Counted from the stretch's first letter, positions 42,554 to 55,776 are shown. The stretch: 64,000 bases of DNA from Hyaloperonospora brassicae (GCA_947650285.1 CANTFL010001193.1:1-64000); one strand, 5' to 3'. Notes: generated by a model not told the origin, from the sequence alone. A program made the numbers and translations.

Positions 42554-43984
42554 TTGTCCATGGATCTGATGGATGGATTCTATCGGATCCTCATGCGTGA
42601 ACGGGATATCCCGTTCACGGTAGTGAGCACCCCCAGCGGTATGTTTTGGGAGTGGCTAGTGATGCCACAGGGGCTGAGTTACGCCCCTGCAACATTCAAC
42701 AGATGTGTAACAAATCTTTTGAGACCGGTGCGAGACTTTGCATCGAGTCATTTCGACGATGTGTTCGTCCATAGCCGGGCTATGGACGGAAAGACGGGCG
42801 TTGAGGTTCACAGAACTCACGTTCGTCAAGTCCTTCAACTTATGCGCACGCATAATTTGTTCGCATATCTCAAGAAGTGTATATTCGCGGCTAGCGAAAT
42901 ACTGCTTCTTGGGTGCATCGTGGGTAAACACGGCGTGCGCCCTGATCCCGAAAAGATCAAGGCGATCACCGACTGGACAGTGCCAGTCGATGTCAAGGGA
43001 CTTCGTAAGTTCCTTGGGCTAGCGGCGTACTCACACAAGTACTCGCGCAACTATGCCGAAATGACGGTACATCTTTCTTGTTTACTCAAGAAAAATGTCA
43101 AGTGGGCATGGAACGCTGAGTGCCAGCGTTACTTTGAAGGTATCAAGCAGAGTTCGATGCAATCGCCGATACAAGCGATTGCAGATCAAGACAGACCACT
43201 TCACGTGGTCTGTGACGCCAGCGATTTTGCGATCGGCTGTGTGTTAATGCAATTTGATGCAGATGGCGCGGAGCGCGTCATCTGTTATCAGTCGCGTCAG
43301 CTGCAGGCAGCTGAGCGCAATTACCCAGTGCATGACAAGGAACTCCTTGCCATGAAGTACGCACTGGATAAGTTTCGCGTCTATCTCCTCGGAGATAGAT
43401 CTTTTGCTGTCTATACGGACCATGCGTTATTACGCACGGCCGTAAACAGCCCACACCTCTCGCAACGCATGGCGAAGTGGCTGTCCTTCTTCGCGGAGTA
43501 CAACTTCTCCGTCGAATACAAGCCAGGACGACTGAACGTCGTCGCAGATGCGCTTTCGCGCCGGCCCGATTTCGAGTCGGACGCGCAGTTTAGAGGTGAG
43601 GATAAGCCCACTATTTTAACACTGACAGTCAGAATTCCATCGTCAAGTTTACTTGACGACGTACGAAAGGCATACGCAGAAGATAAGGATCTTCTACGAT
43701 TGATGGATCATCTGGTGAATCCAACCCGTAAAGCTATGAAAGATTTACCGGCTTTGTACCGATCCTCGTCGGATCGGTATGCAACACGCAACGGGCTGCT
43801 ATATTATACATCCGTTGACGGCGACACGCCTCGTATCGTCGTTCCCGCTCATAACAACTTGCGCTTGCGTATTATGTATGAGTTTCACGATGCACCATCT
43901 GGTGGTCATCGTGGAAGAGAAAAGACTTACCTCACGGTAAGTCGTGACTTTTACTGGTCACGCCAGTATCAGTTTACCCGCTAG
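42554..43984 (+). pseudogene. B2 RT palm-thumb, RNase H, integrase N-terminus; fingers deleted
   Basis: Identical in content to 28585-30015: DLMDGFYRI, HFDDVFVHS, RNase H motifs and the integrase HHCC start. It ends at TAG 43982. The same N-terminal deletion relative to family A. Confidence 0.88.
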
Positions 43985-44576
43985 TACGTACGTGCTTGCG
44001 AGGTTTGCCAACGGGTGAAGCCCAGTCCTTCATCCTGTGCACCTTTACAGCCTCTATCGGTCGCGGCAGAGTGCTGGCAGTCCGTTTCGATGTACTTCGT
44101 CTTCGGATTCCTTGAAGACGTTTGCAAGAATAACGGTATTCTTGTGTTCGTGGATCTGTTCAGAAAGATGGTCCATCTTGCCGCTGTACCCAAGTCGATC
44201 ACAGCACACGGTTGTGCTCGTGTCTTTACCGACACGATTTTCTGGCTTCACGGGATACCCCGTGAACTCGGTATCCGATCGTGACCCTCGGTTCACGGCG
44301 AAATTTTGGCATTTCGTGTTCCTTTCACTCGGAACACGGTTAAAGATGTCCACATCTGACCATCCAGAAACAGATGGTCAGACAGAACATGCGAACCGTG
44401 TCCTCGAACAGATCCTTCGAGGATATGTCCACTCGTTTTCGAGTTGGAGCGAATTCCTTCCAATGGTTGAATTCGCCATCAATAAGTCGGTGAATGCTAC
44501 GATCCAGCCCACACCGTTTTACGTGAATGGCTTACGCCATCCACGTGTGCCCGCCCTTCTAGAGTGTGACTCTTGA
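43985..44576 (+). pseudogene. B2 integrase core, frameshifted
   Basis: ILVFVDLFRKMVHLAAVP in one frame and SDRDPRFTAKFWH, HPETDGQTEHANRV in another. An extra frameshift near 44268 (PRELGIRS) is specific to B2; B1 is continuous here. Confidence 0.83.
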
Positions 44577-45805
44577 ATAAGGGGGGAGCGACTCGCTCGA
44601 GCAAAAATCGTTCTGGCTCTTGCCCATCACGTGTCGACGCTAACGTCGTCACGTATGATGCCGATGTCGATCAGGTCGACATCGATGAAGCACACCACCC
44701 CAATAATAGCAGCAACGCTATTATTGGCTCGGATGATTATGACAATGCTGGTATATTCAGCATCGTCAACGATTATTCCAGCGAGGGAGAAGACAACCTC
44801 GCTGAAGAAGAGAACAATCTCTTAGCAGTGCGCACGAAGCGCACTGAAAGAAAAAACAACGAGTCAGCAGAGAACTTCCTGCTCACTCGAGAGGCGGTAG
44901 TCCGTTTCGTTCAGGAATACATCGCAAATGCGGTGGACCTTCAGAAACGGAACGCAGACGAGAATGGAAGAGCAAATGTTCTTTCATTTAAAGTTAACGA
45001 CCTAGTACTACTGTCTACGGTAAACCTACCGGGACACGTAGTCACTAGTGTCGGCAGTAGTTTACTACTGCCGAAATACATTGGCCCATTTCGAGTGTTG
45101 CACCGCAAGGGCAATGCATACACGATCGAATTGCCACGTAAGATGCGCACGCATCCTACGTTTTACGTAGGGAGGCTCAGGCCGTACTGTCAGTACGAGC
45201 CTTCTTCTTCCGATGAAGATAGCCCCCACGTTCAAGAACATCCATCAAGTTCTTGCGTTCGCGCTCCAGACGATCCGTCTGGTCGCGTAGATAAGAGACC
45301 TCGGAACTCAACCGAGATATCTCCCCGCGAGACGTCGCCGGCTCGCCAAAGAAAGAGCGGACGTCGCGCTCGACCTGCAGCTGTGCGACCGCATACTCAG
45401 CGCGGTCCTTCGCACAGTCCGCCTCGTGATCCTGTCGGCGCTTCCGCACGGTATCGGTCAGAGCGTAACGCCTGTCCCTATCGTGCTCCAAATTATCGCG
45501 CAATTCAACGATTGCGCGATCCATCTCGTAAGGATCGAGATGGTGAGCAGAACGTTCCGGAGGAGGTCTTTCCTCCTCCGCCACATCCTTTGGTGGACTC
45601 AAACGGTGGTCAACGCTTTCTACTGGACCGTTTCTTGAACCACCGTGACGATTCAGGATCAAGGACGAGCTACCTCGTCCAGTGGCGGGGGTATCCACCC
45701 TCTTGGAACAGTTGGGGATCCCGCTCCCAGCTGATGATGGATGTGCCCGGTCTCGTTCACCAATATGACGAGACTCATCCGATTGGTCCGAGGGACCATC
45801 GGTAA
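44573..45805 (+). pseudogene. B2 integrase C-terminus and chromodomain
   Basis: 410 codons matching B1: GPFRVLHRKGNAYTIEL, RTHPTFYVGRLRPY, disordered linker, chromodomain LVQWRGYPPSWNSWG. Overlaps asORF-B in antisense. Confidence 0.85.
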
Positions 45806-46799
45806 ACACACGCTTTCGGCGTTTGTATACGGATTGCAAGTTTGCAATCGCATCCCGCATCTCAGACGAGATGTGTGCCCTTCCCCAGGGCGAACTTGGG
45901 GAATACACGTCCCTATGTGAACGTTGCGAGTTGTCAACGTAACTCGCTCACGGATCTCCCCAAGTGAGGCAAGGAATATCTGCCTCACTCGACAAACGAT
46001 GCAACCGGTACCTAGCACCGGTTGGCGTTCGCTTTTCAAACTTGATTCGTACCCCTTCAAGTTTTTGCAGCCATCTTTCTCGTCCAAAATTCTTGACATT
46101 TTGGACGAAGGCGTTCCACGCTGCCAAAAGCGAATTCTTATCACGCTTTTGGTTGCCGTTATACCATCGATGCCGAAGGAAGGCATCGAGATAAACGTCT
46201 TCTTCAGCGCGGAAGTTGCTCGCGCTGGAACTTAAGCCATGAAGCTGACTCGTATCGAATAAAGGTATTCGATGGTGTTGGATTGTATCGTGATACAAGC
46301 TATTGATGAGCCGTTCAGGCAAACGCCACGGCTTCAGCTCATCACGCTTCGAAGTGGTACCTCTGACGATACCACGGTTATCAGTATGACGACGGCTCGC
46401 ACCATCGTCAAGTCGCTCGTGCGAAGGAGCACGAGTTGATCGCGGTGATGAGCATACATACTCATCACCATATTCCTCATCACTGCCGAACAGACTGTGA
46501 CGCATGTCGCGAGTCCGTACGTTCGGCAGTGTCCTTGGTGAACAATGAGGCACCGCCGGTGATCGGGATGCCTCTGCAACATTTCCCGAGTCAGACACGT
46601 CTGACTCGCCAGGGTAGATGACCTCGAGGTCGGGGTTATCATGTGCACGCGGTGCAATACCACGTGCGCCTGCAGCACCTTTTTCCGCATGCGGAAAACC
46701 AGCATCAGACGACGGATCGTCTGCCGCAGAGGCTGGCACAGCAGCGGACTGTGTGGGCTTTCAATCACCTCGCATAGACATGTTAATTTTGCGAGGCAT
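45177..46799 (-). pseudogene. B2 antisense ORF (asORF-B)
   Basis: Mirror of 25771-27393 with the same start, the same two TGAs and only a few substitutions. It starts 115 bp from the 3' LTR at 46914. Confidence 0.6.
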
Positions 46800-46900
46800 A
46801 GTCAGTAGTGAATGGAAGTGACCCAACAACTGCTCCCTGTCCCATTAGTTTCCAACTGGTGGCCATCATGTTTCAGATAGTCACTGTGTGACTATCAGAT

Positions 46901-46913
46901 AAGGTAGGGGTGA
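46901..46913 (+). promoter_or_regulatory. B2 polypurine tract
   Basis: AAGGTAGGGGTGA abuts the 3' LTR. Confidence 0.7.
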
Positions 46914-47332
46914 TGTAACATGGTAGCCCGTTACATGGAATTGTCATTAAGAATATAATGACAATAAAGAATATTATGTTGAATAATCTGTAAATAATAT
47001 CACCCATCGTGGTGATATTGTTGGGACGGCCAAAGAGTCTACTCATTGGTTGATATCGTGATGATATCAACCCACCAATCGCTGCAAGACGCGCGCAATG
47101 GGTAGTGAGTAGACGTCATCATACATTCAGTTACATTAGTATAATTAAGTCAGAACAAGTAAGAGATACAAGAGTTATAGACTCAATTATGTTAATAAAA
47201 CAGTTCTTTTTTCCCTTAAGACAGATTTTTCGGGTTCTGTTTTACCTGCCGCTTCCTCGGTTGCCCTGTGTACGCTTGTCGGGCACACGTCACCCTTGTG
47301 TTAAGTTCACGCAAGGGGTGTGCCCTGTTACA
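46914..47332 (+). repeat. B2 3' LTR
   Basis: 419 bp, TGTAACATGGTAGCCCG to GTGTGCCCTGTTACA. Hairpins: 46940-46965 (10-bp stem), 46996-47019 (9 bp), 47049-47071 (9 bp) enclosed by GTCTACTCA/TGAGTAGAC (47037-47114), and one at about 47293-47317. AATAAA near 47195. Confidence 0.94.
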
Positions 47333-50300
47333 GTATATCCATGCGCCTGTCACGGCTTTGCTATGTTTTTCCTCGCGATAGCAAGAGCACTATAGCTTTT
47401 GTCGTACACAGTGACTGGACTATTTATCCAGGTCCTCTTTCCCAGAACGATACATAATGTCCCCGTACTTCATAATTGCGAAACGATAGTACCACATATT
47501 CAGCTTCATCGGTGCTGAGCCAAAAAAACATTGCATTCTATATATTAAAATATAATTAGAAGGTCATTGATCATCACCTTCGCTCCTGATGTTGAACGTT
47601 GAGTACCATTGGTACATCCTCGGTCAGCATTACTAAGCACATTTGGTTTTAGTTCACCAGACTTGCTGCAGTAGCAAAAAGTACTGATTGAGTCGACTCC
47701 AGGTAACGTAGTTCATGTATAGCTGCATTCCAGCACTTTTCTCTTGGCTTCGCTATCAGACGACTCAGTCGACACACTGCGAGTGAAATATAGGTATCGT
47801 TGCATTTGAGATGTATAAAATCACCCCCACCGAAGATCGATTTGGGAAACTCGTTATTTTTGGGTCAATCGCTTTGCACTTGACCATGATTTGGTCTTCC
47901 ACATTAGGTTGTGGAACGGTTTTGCAGCGACTTAATTGAAAGCATTCATTCTAGTGATATATGCGCCCTGGATGACCCTGAGTTGCTTTTCATTCATCCC
48001 GTACTCCTCTTCGATACCGAGAAGAATTCGCACTTTACCTAGCATCTTAGGGTTATAATACCTCGACAGTCCCTCTTCGACTTGCTTGATCAATTCAGCC
48101 GAAGAACCACCAATCAGCATTTCGCCAATATAAATCGTACAGTCATGATGGATTATCATCCTGTCAAAACGAATGTGAACGTATCAGAAACGCGCGCCAC
48201 CAAGCTTTAACTCCGAGCAGCACCAAAAATCGTCGTGAATCACGTCGCAGCGCCTTGTTTAAGTATGTACAAGCTTCGATTAAGTATCAAAATTCGATTG
48301 ACTTCATTTTACACCTCGAGTTAGGTTTATAAATTCATCGTACGAAGCTCATTCACGCATGCGCAATCAAAATGTACCAGTGAACTCTATGATATTATGA
48401 TGACATCTAGCTAGCAATATTTGAATCGAATTTGTATTATGAACCAAAGAGTTTGATTTGTGGTCGTCAGCTTCATAGGTTTGTCGATAACTTATAGCCA
48501 CACGTCGAGCCTTTCTACCATTGTATCCGTTTCGCTTATTTAAAAATACCAATTATTCCGATGTACTTTTTTGTTGGGGATTTATTCACTGCTGTCTCAC
48601 TCTTCTTGTTGTTTCGTTCAAATTTGAACTTTAATCGCGTCATACCACATCTATGCTTAAGAAGATGCCATTGCATCTGTTATGTCGATAAAATTTCAAG
48701 CGATGCATTTGCTCGCATACGCTCAATGCGATGTCTTCGACTGAGTCCATTATTCATTACTGTGCGACGTACTAATGCTACCAGATATCTCGATGTGATA
48801 TAGACCTGGCTCTTTCTGGCTAATTGGTACTAGCACAAGCAAGGAATTTTTTCAATATGTTAATAGGATCGCTCCAATCAGTCGTCATTAGGATCTATCA
48901 AGACTTCCACAGGGCAAATTGTCCCAAGTTTTACCCATACCTGATCAGTTTGCTGCATGTTAACATTATCGCTTTCAAAATCAGGATTACTCACAGGCAC
49001 AAATCGTGCGCGGAGTCACCGAGTAAAATTCACTTAAAGGTAACAGGTTTTGATAGGCCTCAGATTAGTATATCACCATCGATATGACGTTGAGCGGATC
49101 GAACTAGTTATCAAAAAACTTTTGCATCATCGATATCAGCGTGACCCAAACGTGCAGAAATAGGCACATCCTCAAGCGCTCGTACATACTTGGTTATTGG
49201 CAGTACTGTACAGTCATAGATCGAATGAGCTTCTGTTTATCAGAAATAATTGTTTAACACGATATCTCTTCATGTCATGGTAGTGGCCCAAAACCATGCA
49301 CCAAAATGCCTCTTTGTCAAATTTGGGACGATTAGTTTTGAATTGTGAGATTAACCCTTGCCCTAATCACGCACATGTGTCACATGTTTGCTTTAGTTCC
49401 GAAACACACCTTGACTATGTCTTGGTCGAGGGAGAAGCACACGGGGTTAACTGGTCACAAATTTTCAGCATCCAACGTATCCATCCCATAAATTTTCCAC
49501 ACTCGAATGGAATCCAGCTGGATCTTACACGCTTCGTCGACGTAAAAGACATTCTTTTCGCCGTTTCATTTGTTGCAATGAGTGCGGAAGTGTCATTTAG
49601 TGCAACATGCGAGCCTATTACCACATTTCCGTTAACCGCTTGTTTTCACACTCGACAACATTGCCATTGGCGAATATCCGTGACATTGGTACTAATTTAG
49701 TTCTCCATATCGACTAGTATTCGGTGAATTAATCTACGACATTCTATTTAATAAAAAATATAGCACGCAAACATAGCATGTAAAATTGTCCAGTAAAGAC
49801 ACAAGGGAATTTGCTTCTCCTTGCGACTTGTTTTTTTTCCAGTGCTCCCATGACGCTGCAGTGGATAACTTAGAGCAGTGACGAGAGATGGACGTCTCTA
49901 TGAACAAAATTCGATAAATTATCGACTGAAAACTTGCCTGTCACTCAACTTTCGCATATATCGTCTTGATCAACATCAGTAGCATACATACGTTGCACCT
50001 TAAAACATTCATCACATATGCCGAAATTTGTTAGCCTCTGATTGCGGTTGTCCCTATCGCACATTTCTTACGCTCGGCCTCACATGTATTTCTCCAAAGA
50101 CAGCCTTTTTTCAGCCACGCTTGCAAACTCCAATGTATCACAATATCAAGATCAATTGTTGTTTTAGATTGCTAAGTCTCTACTTCTTAATCATTTATGA
50201 TCGCATATACTCAATTCGAAGCTTTTACGTGTGCTTCTTTTGCATTTAAACAGGAATGAGCAGGAGACTACGATTCAGATAAAAAATATGCATACACATC

Positions 50301-51228
50301 TTCAATTTGAGCTATGCTGTTTGTTCTTCACGACAACACCTATAATACCAGATTCCATCGGTTTTTGCTTCCTCATTCGCGACTTAAAGTCCAAAAGACC
50401 AACTAAACGGTCGAATCTCCACAAACCCTTCTTGAATCGGATACGTATGACCAGTCGAGCACTGTCGAGTAGCCAATCCTTCGATCCATTTACACCCGCA
50501 GTAAACGCTTCGCAAATAGGTCTTTCTCTTGGATCGATTCTTCCAGCAATTTATTTCTTTGTGCATACTTTAAGCAGATGAAACATATCACAGAGACTCT
50601 TATTCTTGTTTCCTTCGGTCGGATATACATGCCCGTTATGCTTGTATTAGCCATCAACAAGATAGATCTTTTTCCATAGAGAAACGATTGTGTTACGACG
50701 ATAAATATCCTTTGCAAGAAATAAATTAATGTTCCTCGTATTCTCAATAATCTTGACAATTAGATCGGATACATCTGAAAGGATATCAAGAAGAATAACA
50801 AGTCGATTATCGTGCGCAACTTCATCACCGGTGGATTACATTGGCAGGTACACAGCTCTTTATACTTATAAAAATATCATAAATCTCCGTGTTGCATCTT
50901 GAACTTGTGCAGCTGTCGACGCATCTTGACTTAGCAATGAAGTCTTATGCGAAGAAAGAATCTCTACAAAATCGCTTAAAGTACTGCCGTCGTCGCTACG
51001 TTTCGAACGTTTTTATGATTGTACTTGAATATCAAGCCCACCGTTTCGAAGACCTTCACGTCGTCGACGTTCCTTATTAACGCGACTTAAATGTATCGAC
51101 TAGTAACTTCTACGCAACGACGAGCTCGAACAGACCTTTTATTGTGAGCTTTATCCGCGCCTCTAACCTTTTGGCTAACCCCGGTGAAGATATCATTCCT
51201 TCTCATCATGCTTGTGCTCGTAACCTGT
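47333..51228 (-). mobile_element. Decayed Ty1/copia element, main part (right of B2)
   Basis: Minus-strand copia pol with few motifs left. The clearest is 47932-48159 (RT C-terminal region: IYIGEMLIGGSS, GLSRYYNPKMLGKVRILLGI, YITRMNAFN). 47400-47500 encodes YGDIMYRSGKEDL-like RNase H sequence. From 48200 to 51200 I find only short frames. A half-tRNA primer site (GGTTACGAGCACAAGC on -) lies just inside the 5' LTR at about 51210-51225. Confidence 0.7.
47932..48159 (-). pseudogene. Copia reverse transcriptase remnant
   Basis: 75 codons matching the C-terminal part of copia RT (IYIGEMLIGGSSAELIKQVE and LGKVRILLGIEE). It is isolated between stops. Confidence 0.72.
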
Positions 51229-51480
51229 CGATTTTCTGGTAAACGAAGGGATATGATAATCGAGGAAGTAAATTGAAAAGTCTTTTTATCGTTGAAACCC
51301 CCACATTATTAATGAGATTATTAACAAAATCGAATGAACCTAACAATAAAGGTCCCCATACAAACCCTATCTGCACTCTTCCTACAAGGGCTGGTAGTGA
51401 TATGTGCCTGTGAATCACTCAAAGGGTGACGCTCATATCAGCATGATGCTTAGTTTCCCACTTGGCCTCGATATTTAGCA
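51229..51480 (-). repeat. 5' LTR of decayed copia element
   Basis: About 250 bp aligning loosely with 39050-39300, bounded by the half-tRNA primer site. Strong divergence between the pair shows age. Confidence 0.65.
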
Positions 51481-51950
51481 TATAAGTGCTGAACAGTACG
51501 ACTTTGAACATAGTGCAAACAGGCAGTAGATGCTACAGTGGCAAGCCGAGGAGTCTTTGCAAGATAACCCATTGTCAGCACGAAGCAAAGGAGGCTGACA
51601 AAACGTCTGACCCCCGAAGCGACGCCATCTGGCTTGCTTCGTAAGGTAGATAGGCGATGATGATGGTTAGCGAGTCAATTTCGAGTAAGGTCAGGTTACA
51701 CTCCCACTATGCTTCGCTGTCATTAAAAACTCAATACTTCGCGCAACGTTGATGAACGCATGATCCAAGCTTGTCCAAAAAACCGTTGCCGGTAGTACTC
51801 GAATTCTGGAACAACGCGGTTTTGTATGTGTATTGAATGACAATCCTCTCATATAAATTAGTGTCGCACTTGGTACAATATATATACGTTTCGGGTTTTA
51901 CAATAGAAGAGTAAAAATCGTACTTGTAGTTATCAGAAGATGACCTGACC
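51481..51950. other. No feature recognised
   Basis: Between the copia LTR and the A4 LTR remnant. Short frames only. It may be the old target sequence. Confidence 0.45.
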
Positions 51951-52298
51951 CCGCTTTATATTCATTAAATAAACATCAGGTCTCATTTTGATCAGTCATA
52001 GCAACACGTGCGTTCTTAAGGCGTCTTGATAGTTAACGGCGTTTGTAAGTCTTATTAAGGCAATGTCTCTCGCACCTCGGGAAGCGGATTCACAGAATCT
52101 CTGGATCCCCTTGAACCAGGACTTGTAGCTCTATGAGCTCTGTTGACTCGCACAGTCATTGTTCTACGAAATACTTGACACATCCAGTCGTCATTCACTG
52201 CACGAAAAGACTCGTATAGTCTGTTTCCTTGCTCGAAACAAGTTGCTCTCTGCGCCTAACGCATTTTTCTGACTAGCAGCTGCACCGGCTCCGCCGCA
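51950..52298 (+). repeat. A4 LTR remnant
   Basis: Matches the right two-thirds of the family-A LTR (CATTTTGATCA, CACGTGCG, GCGTCTTG, and the end CTCCGCCGCA). Several mini-hairpins are degraded. TGGTAGCCCTTGTAG follows as PBS at 52301. Confidence 0.8.
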
Positions 52299-52355
52299 CT
52301 TGGTAGCCCTTGTAGTCAATATACACCTGAGTACATGAATATTATCCTCTGTGAG

Positions 52356-53260
52356 GATGGAGGAAGCTAAGCACCTCGATAAGACCCAAATGGATGTGCT
52401 TACCATAATGAACGAAGCCCTATGTCCATAGGTGTGGACTTCCTGGTCTCACGAGGCATGAATGTTTAAACACACGTCTCCGAGAATTTTTGAAACACTA
52501 CTTGTCCGTATTGGGACATATATAAGCCCTAACGGCGCCGGCTATGCCAACTCGTTATGCGCTCGTACCTGACGAAGAGGCTTAGCCTCACACGCTCACA
52601 TATAGTATTTCATATAACTTCGACAAGGAGTAAAAAACCTTGCCCTTTCAAAGCGGGAGCTAGCGATGGAAAAGAAGACTCGTTTGCTTTCTCTAGATCA
52701 TCAGCAGGTATGGCTGAATGTATCATGTATCGGTGGTATAGCTAAGTAATGGTTACTTACGTGTAGTACGTCCGTCGATGACGCCTTTACCCCATATAAA
52801 ACATTGGAGCTACATATTACTCATTCGTTTACGCTTCATATGTCGGCATAACGCGTACGATCATGGTCTTATTGACCCGTCAGGGTATAAATGACTTATC
52901 AAAATATGTGGAAGAGTTGACAGCAGTCGTTGCTGCTATGTAGATTGACCCTCTTCTGGAGGTAGTCTGTGTGACGTTGTTTATGTCCTGACCCGCCAGA
53001 ACTGAAGTCTTTCGTGACACCCCACTACCTTAGACGAGGCTGTGGACATAGCGCAAATTGCGGACTACCACTAAACTCTCGCTAATATTGAATAAACGAT
53101 TACGTCCAAACTTTACTCGAGAAGGTCTATTAACACATCATCATTTGTTTTGTCCTGAGCCTATAAACCTTAGCAACACTGAAGGTAAACGTGAAGCCGA
53201 TTTTTGAGTTTCTAAACAACAACGATACATCCGTCCATGATATGCTCAAGCACTACGCTC
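52356..53260 (+). pseudogene. A4 gag remnant
   Basis: ATG at 52356 in the same GTGAGGATGG context as A2. MEEAKHLDKTQMDVL aligns with MEQSTPLSEAQKVAL. Multiple stops follow; no array insertion is visible. Confidence 0.75.
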
Positions 53261-53499
53261 CTGTTTCCTTGATGTAAATTACTGAAACAGCTTCAAAATC
53301 ATATGATTCAAATTTCTGCCATCAATCACAACTCTGGTAAGGCACATAAAGCGTCAATCCCAGTAAATACTTATTGGGGATCAACAAGGTTTTGTAAAAC
53401 ATCAGGGATATGGAGGTGAACTGGCCCCTTACCTCAAGGCTCTGTGCGGCATGACACATAGCGTGTTGCAAGTCAAGATTGATTTTTACATAAGCAACT

Positions 53500-54120
53500 A
53501 ATATTTAATTTGCTAGCCCTTGGACGATTATCATCGATTCCGTAGCATCGAGAAATTATTTTCGACGTTGTTCCCAGGAAGGAAGTTATCCATTTGCTAG
53601 GGCGCTGAAATTGAAAGGTAATGCGCCTATAACCTTTAGTCTGACCACAAGAACTTTCTTACAGTTACCAAGGGTTTGCCAAATGTAGTCGTAAGATTTT
53701 CGGACATTTATAGAGTAAACGCTATTTATTTATTGGCTAAGACACAATATATGATCTCATTTTTGGAATGAGATGGCTGGAATGCCACGAAGTGTGGATT
53801 GATTGGACGTCCAGGGCCAAAGGAGAAATGCGCACGGCTCCTGGCGGATCTTATAGAGTCATGAACTTACCTCCTCGAGAAAATAAAAGCACAAACGGTG
53901 AAGCCACTGCCTGGATTGGCGAGTGTGCTGAAAATTGGTCTTTCACATTTTTTACACCAAATATGTCAAAGAGATAATCTACGAACTAGACACTTTCGAT
54001 GGATTATGGGGGTTGCCAATTTCGTAAAGTGATGTCCATGGTGATTTTAATTTCCATATGATGCAAGCGTAATCAGTCTAGGGACGAGGCATCGCTAGCT
54101 GAGCTCTTTAGGTAAGCGTG
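53500..54120 (+). pseudogene. A4 protease remnant
   Basis: 53768-53977 encodes MRWLECHEVWIDWTSR, matching the LGMAWLERHEPWIDWRSK segment of family-A protease. The active-site region is decayed. Confidence 0.75.
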
Positions 54121-55520
54121 AAGTGTCACGTTTGGACCCACTGATTTAAGCGTCAGAGTTATGTAATTCATCATTGAATGTCAGATCATATATCAGCTCT
54201 CGTATCGATCACGCTGCGGTAAGCGACAAACCTGGTACCTCCATTTTCCGACCTCTAGCAGGTGTAAATTCATATTCAAGAGAAGACAACAAGCCGACGT
54301 AGCAGCCGCCAAGCACATACTATTCGGGCTTTAACCTTGTGATAATAGCAATGACACACTATATACACTGTCAATGAAGGTAATGACCATTTTTATCGTC
54401 ATCTTGGTCTTTAAGCTGCCTCATCTTTTCTCGCTGTTCAATATTGACGAACGTCTGATGCAGAGATCGTCCACGTCTTTAAAGGAGGTATTATCGGAAG
54501 TATTGGTCATATGCCGCGGTCTTGAACGGAAGCATTATTGCTTATGAATGATTTAGTCCTTGAAGACGCGAAGTTAAGACTCAGTGCCCGAAATGGAACT
54601 GCGATCCTGAAAGATCCGGTGAGCCCCATTCACCCTACTAATAAAGATCAATTTGGTTTATCACTTCAAATAAGGGATTTTCAGGACGCGGTGTGTTGTA
54701 ATATACCATCATTATTACCTCCCGACAGAGGTGTTCGTCATTATTTGACCTAGTTCATGTAGCCATGTTCTGTGTTATATGGTATTGACCCTACCCAAAA
54801 ATACAGTATGACATAATTGACGTCTTCTTTCGTGCTAAGAACGCGGCAGGAATGGTGAGTGATAGTATAGATCCTCAATTCCAGTCCCACATTCTATGTC
54901 AAGAAGCAGAACGGAAAGTGTCGCAGGGTTCATGCTGATAATAAGCTCAATGCCACCACCATTTCGGCCCAGACATCAATTTCCAAAAATTACAAACTAC
55001 AAAACGCTATGATAGGATGTACCAGTCTCATTGCACTCGACTTGGTCTATTTTTTCATCATATGCTCGTGCAAAATAGTGATGTTTCTCTCAAAGCGGTA
55101 ATCAATCGAGTAATATGTTCCGGAAGAGCTTTGTAATGCCTTAAGGGTTATCGAATGCCCCGGATACGTTTGAATAACATGTGAGTCAATTGTTCAGACC
55201 ACACCGACGATAAGCATACACGTATTTTATTGGATTTTTGTCCATTGTCGTGCATCGAAGATTCTGTTCGACAGGGACAATCATGTTAATCATGTACGAT
55301 CAGCTCTTGAGTGCATACGCACAAATAAGATTTATGCTACTATATATAGATGCATCTTTGGTGCTGAGTCAATAAATTATTTAATCATATTATTTATTGG
55401 TAAGCGAGACGTACGAGATGAGACCTCGAAAGTCAAAGCCATAGTTGGCCGGTCATTTTCTACAAAACCTAAAAATAATTACCGAAGTGGCTTAGTCTCG
55501 CCGACTACTTACACAAGTAC
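54121..55520 (+). pseudogene. A4 RT remnant
   Basis: 54538-54753 encodes LVLEDAKLRLSARNGTAIL and FQDAVCCNIPSLLPPDRGVRH. Further RT pieces (fingers, palm) follow in broken frames to about 55520. Confidence 0.78.
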
Positions 55521-55524
55521 AGTG

Positions 55525-55764
55525 CTAATTAGGTAGATATGTATCGGCTATTATTTCATCCTTATCCTTGAAAAATATATTTGATGGTTCTGAAATAGCA
55601 AATATGCTTTTAAGAATAGAAAAATAGTCTCCTTTCAAGCCCCGAAACCGGGCCTTCCAGGCACCGATCTTGGCTTTGCCGGAAGTCAAGTTGCCCTTTA
55701 GTGTCGTCGTCACGTTTCTGAAATTATTATTGGATGCATCACGAACGATGACACTTATACTCAT
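55525..55764 (-). CDS. Unidentified 79-codon ORF in DNA foreign to family A
   Basis: Between A4 RT and RNase H, about 240 bp do not match any A copy. They encode an uninterrupted minus-strand frame MSISVIVRDASNNNFRNV...IIADTYLPN. No family recognised. It may be an exon-like capture or filler DNA; coding status is uncertain. Confidence 0.25.
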   Translation of the reverse strand: MSISVIVRDASNNNFRNVTTTLKGNLTSGKAKIGAWKARFRGLKGDYFSILKSIFAISEPSNIFFKDKDEIIADTYLPN

Positions 55765-55776
55765 AAGAGTGTTGAC

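Larger units (their letters stand above)
39463..47332 (+). mobile_element. Ty3/gypsy element B2, full length, coding-defective, inserted in a copia element
   Basis: 7.87 kb with LTRs at 39463-39883 and 46914-47332. Perfect 5-bp target duplication GTATA at 39458-39462 and 47333-47337. Gene order and antisense ORF are as in B1. The internal region is near-identical to B1, including the RT deletion and both asORF TGAs, yet the insertion site is different, so this is an independent transposition. Confidence 0.96.
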
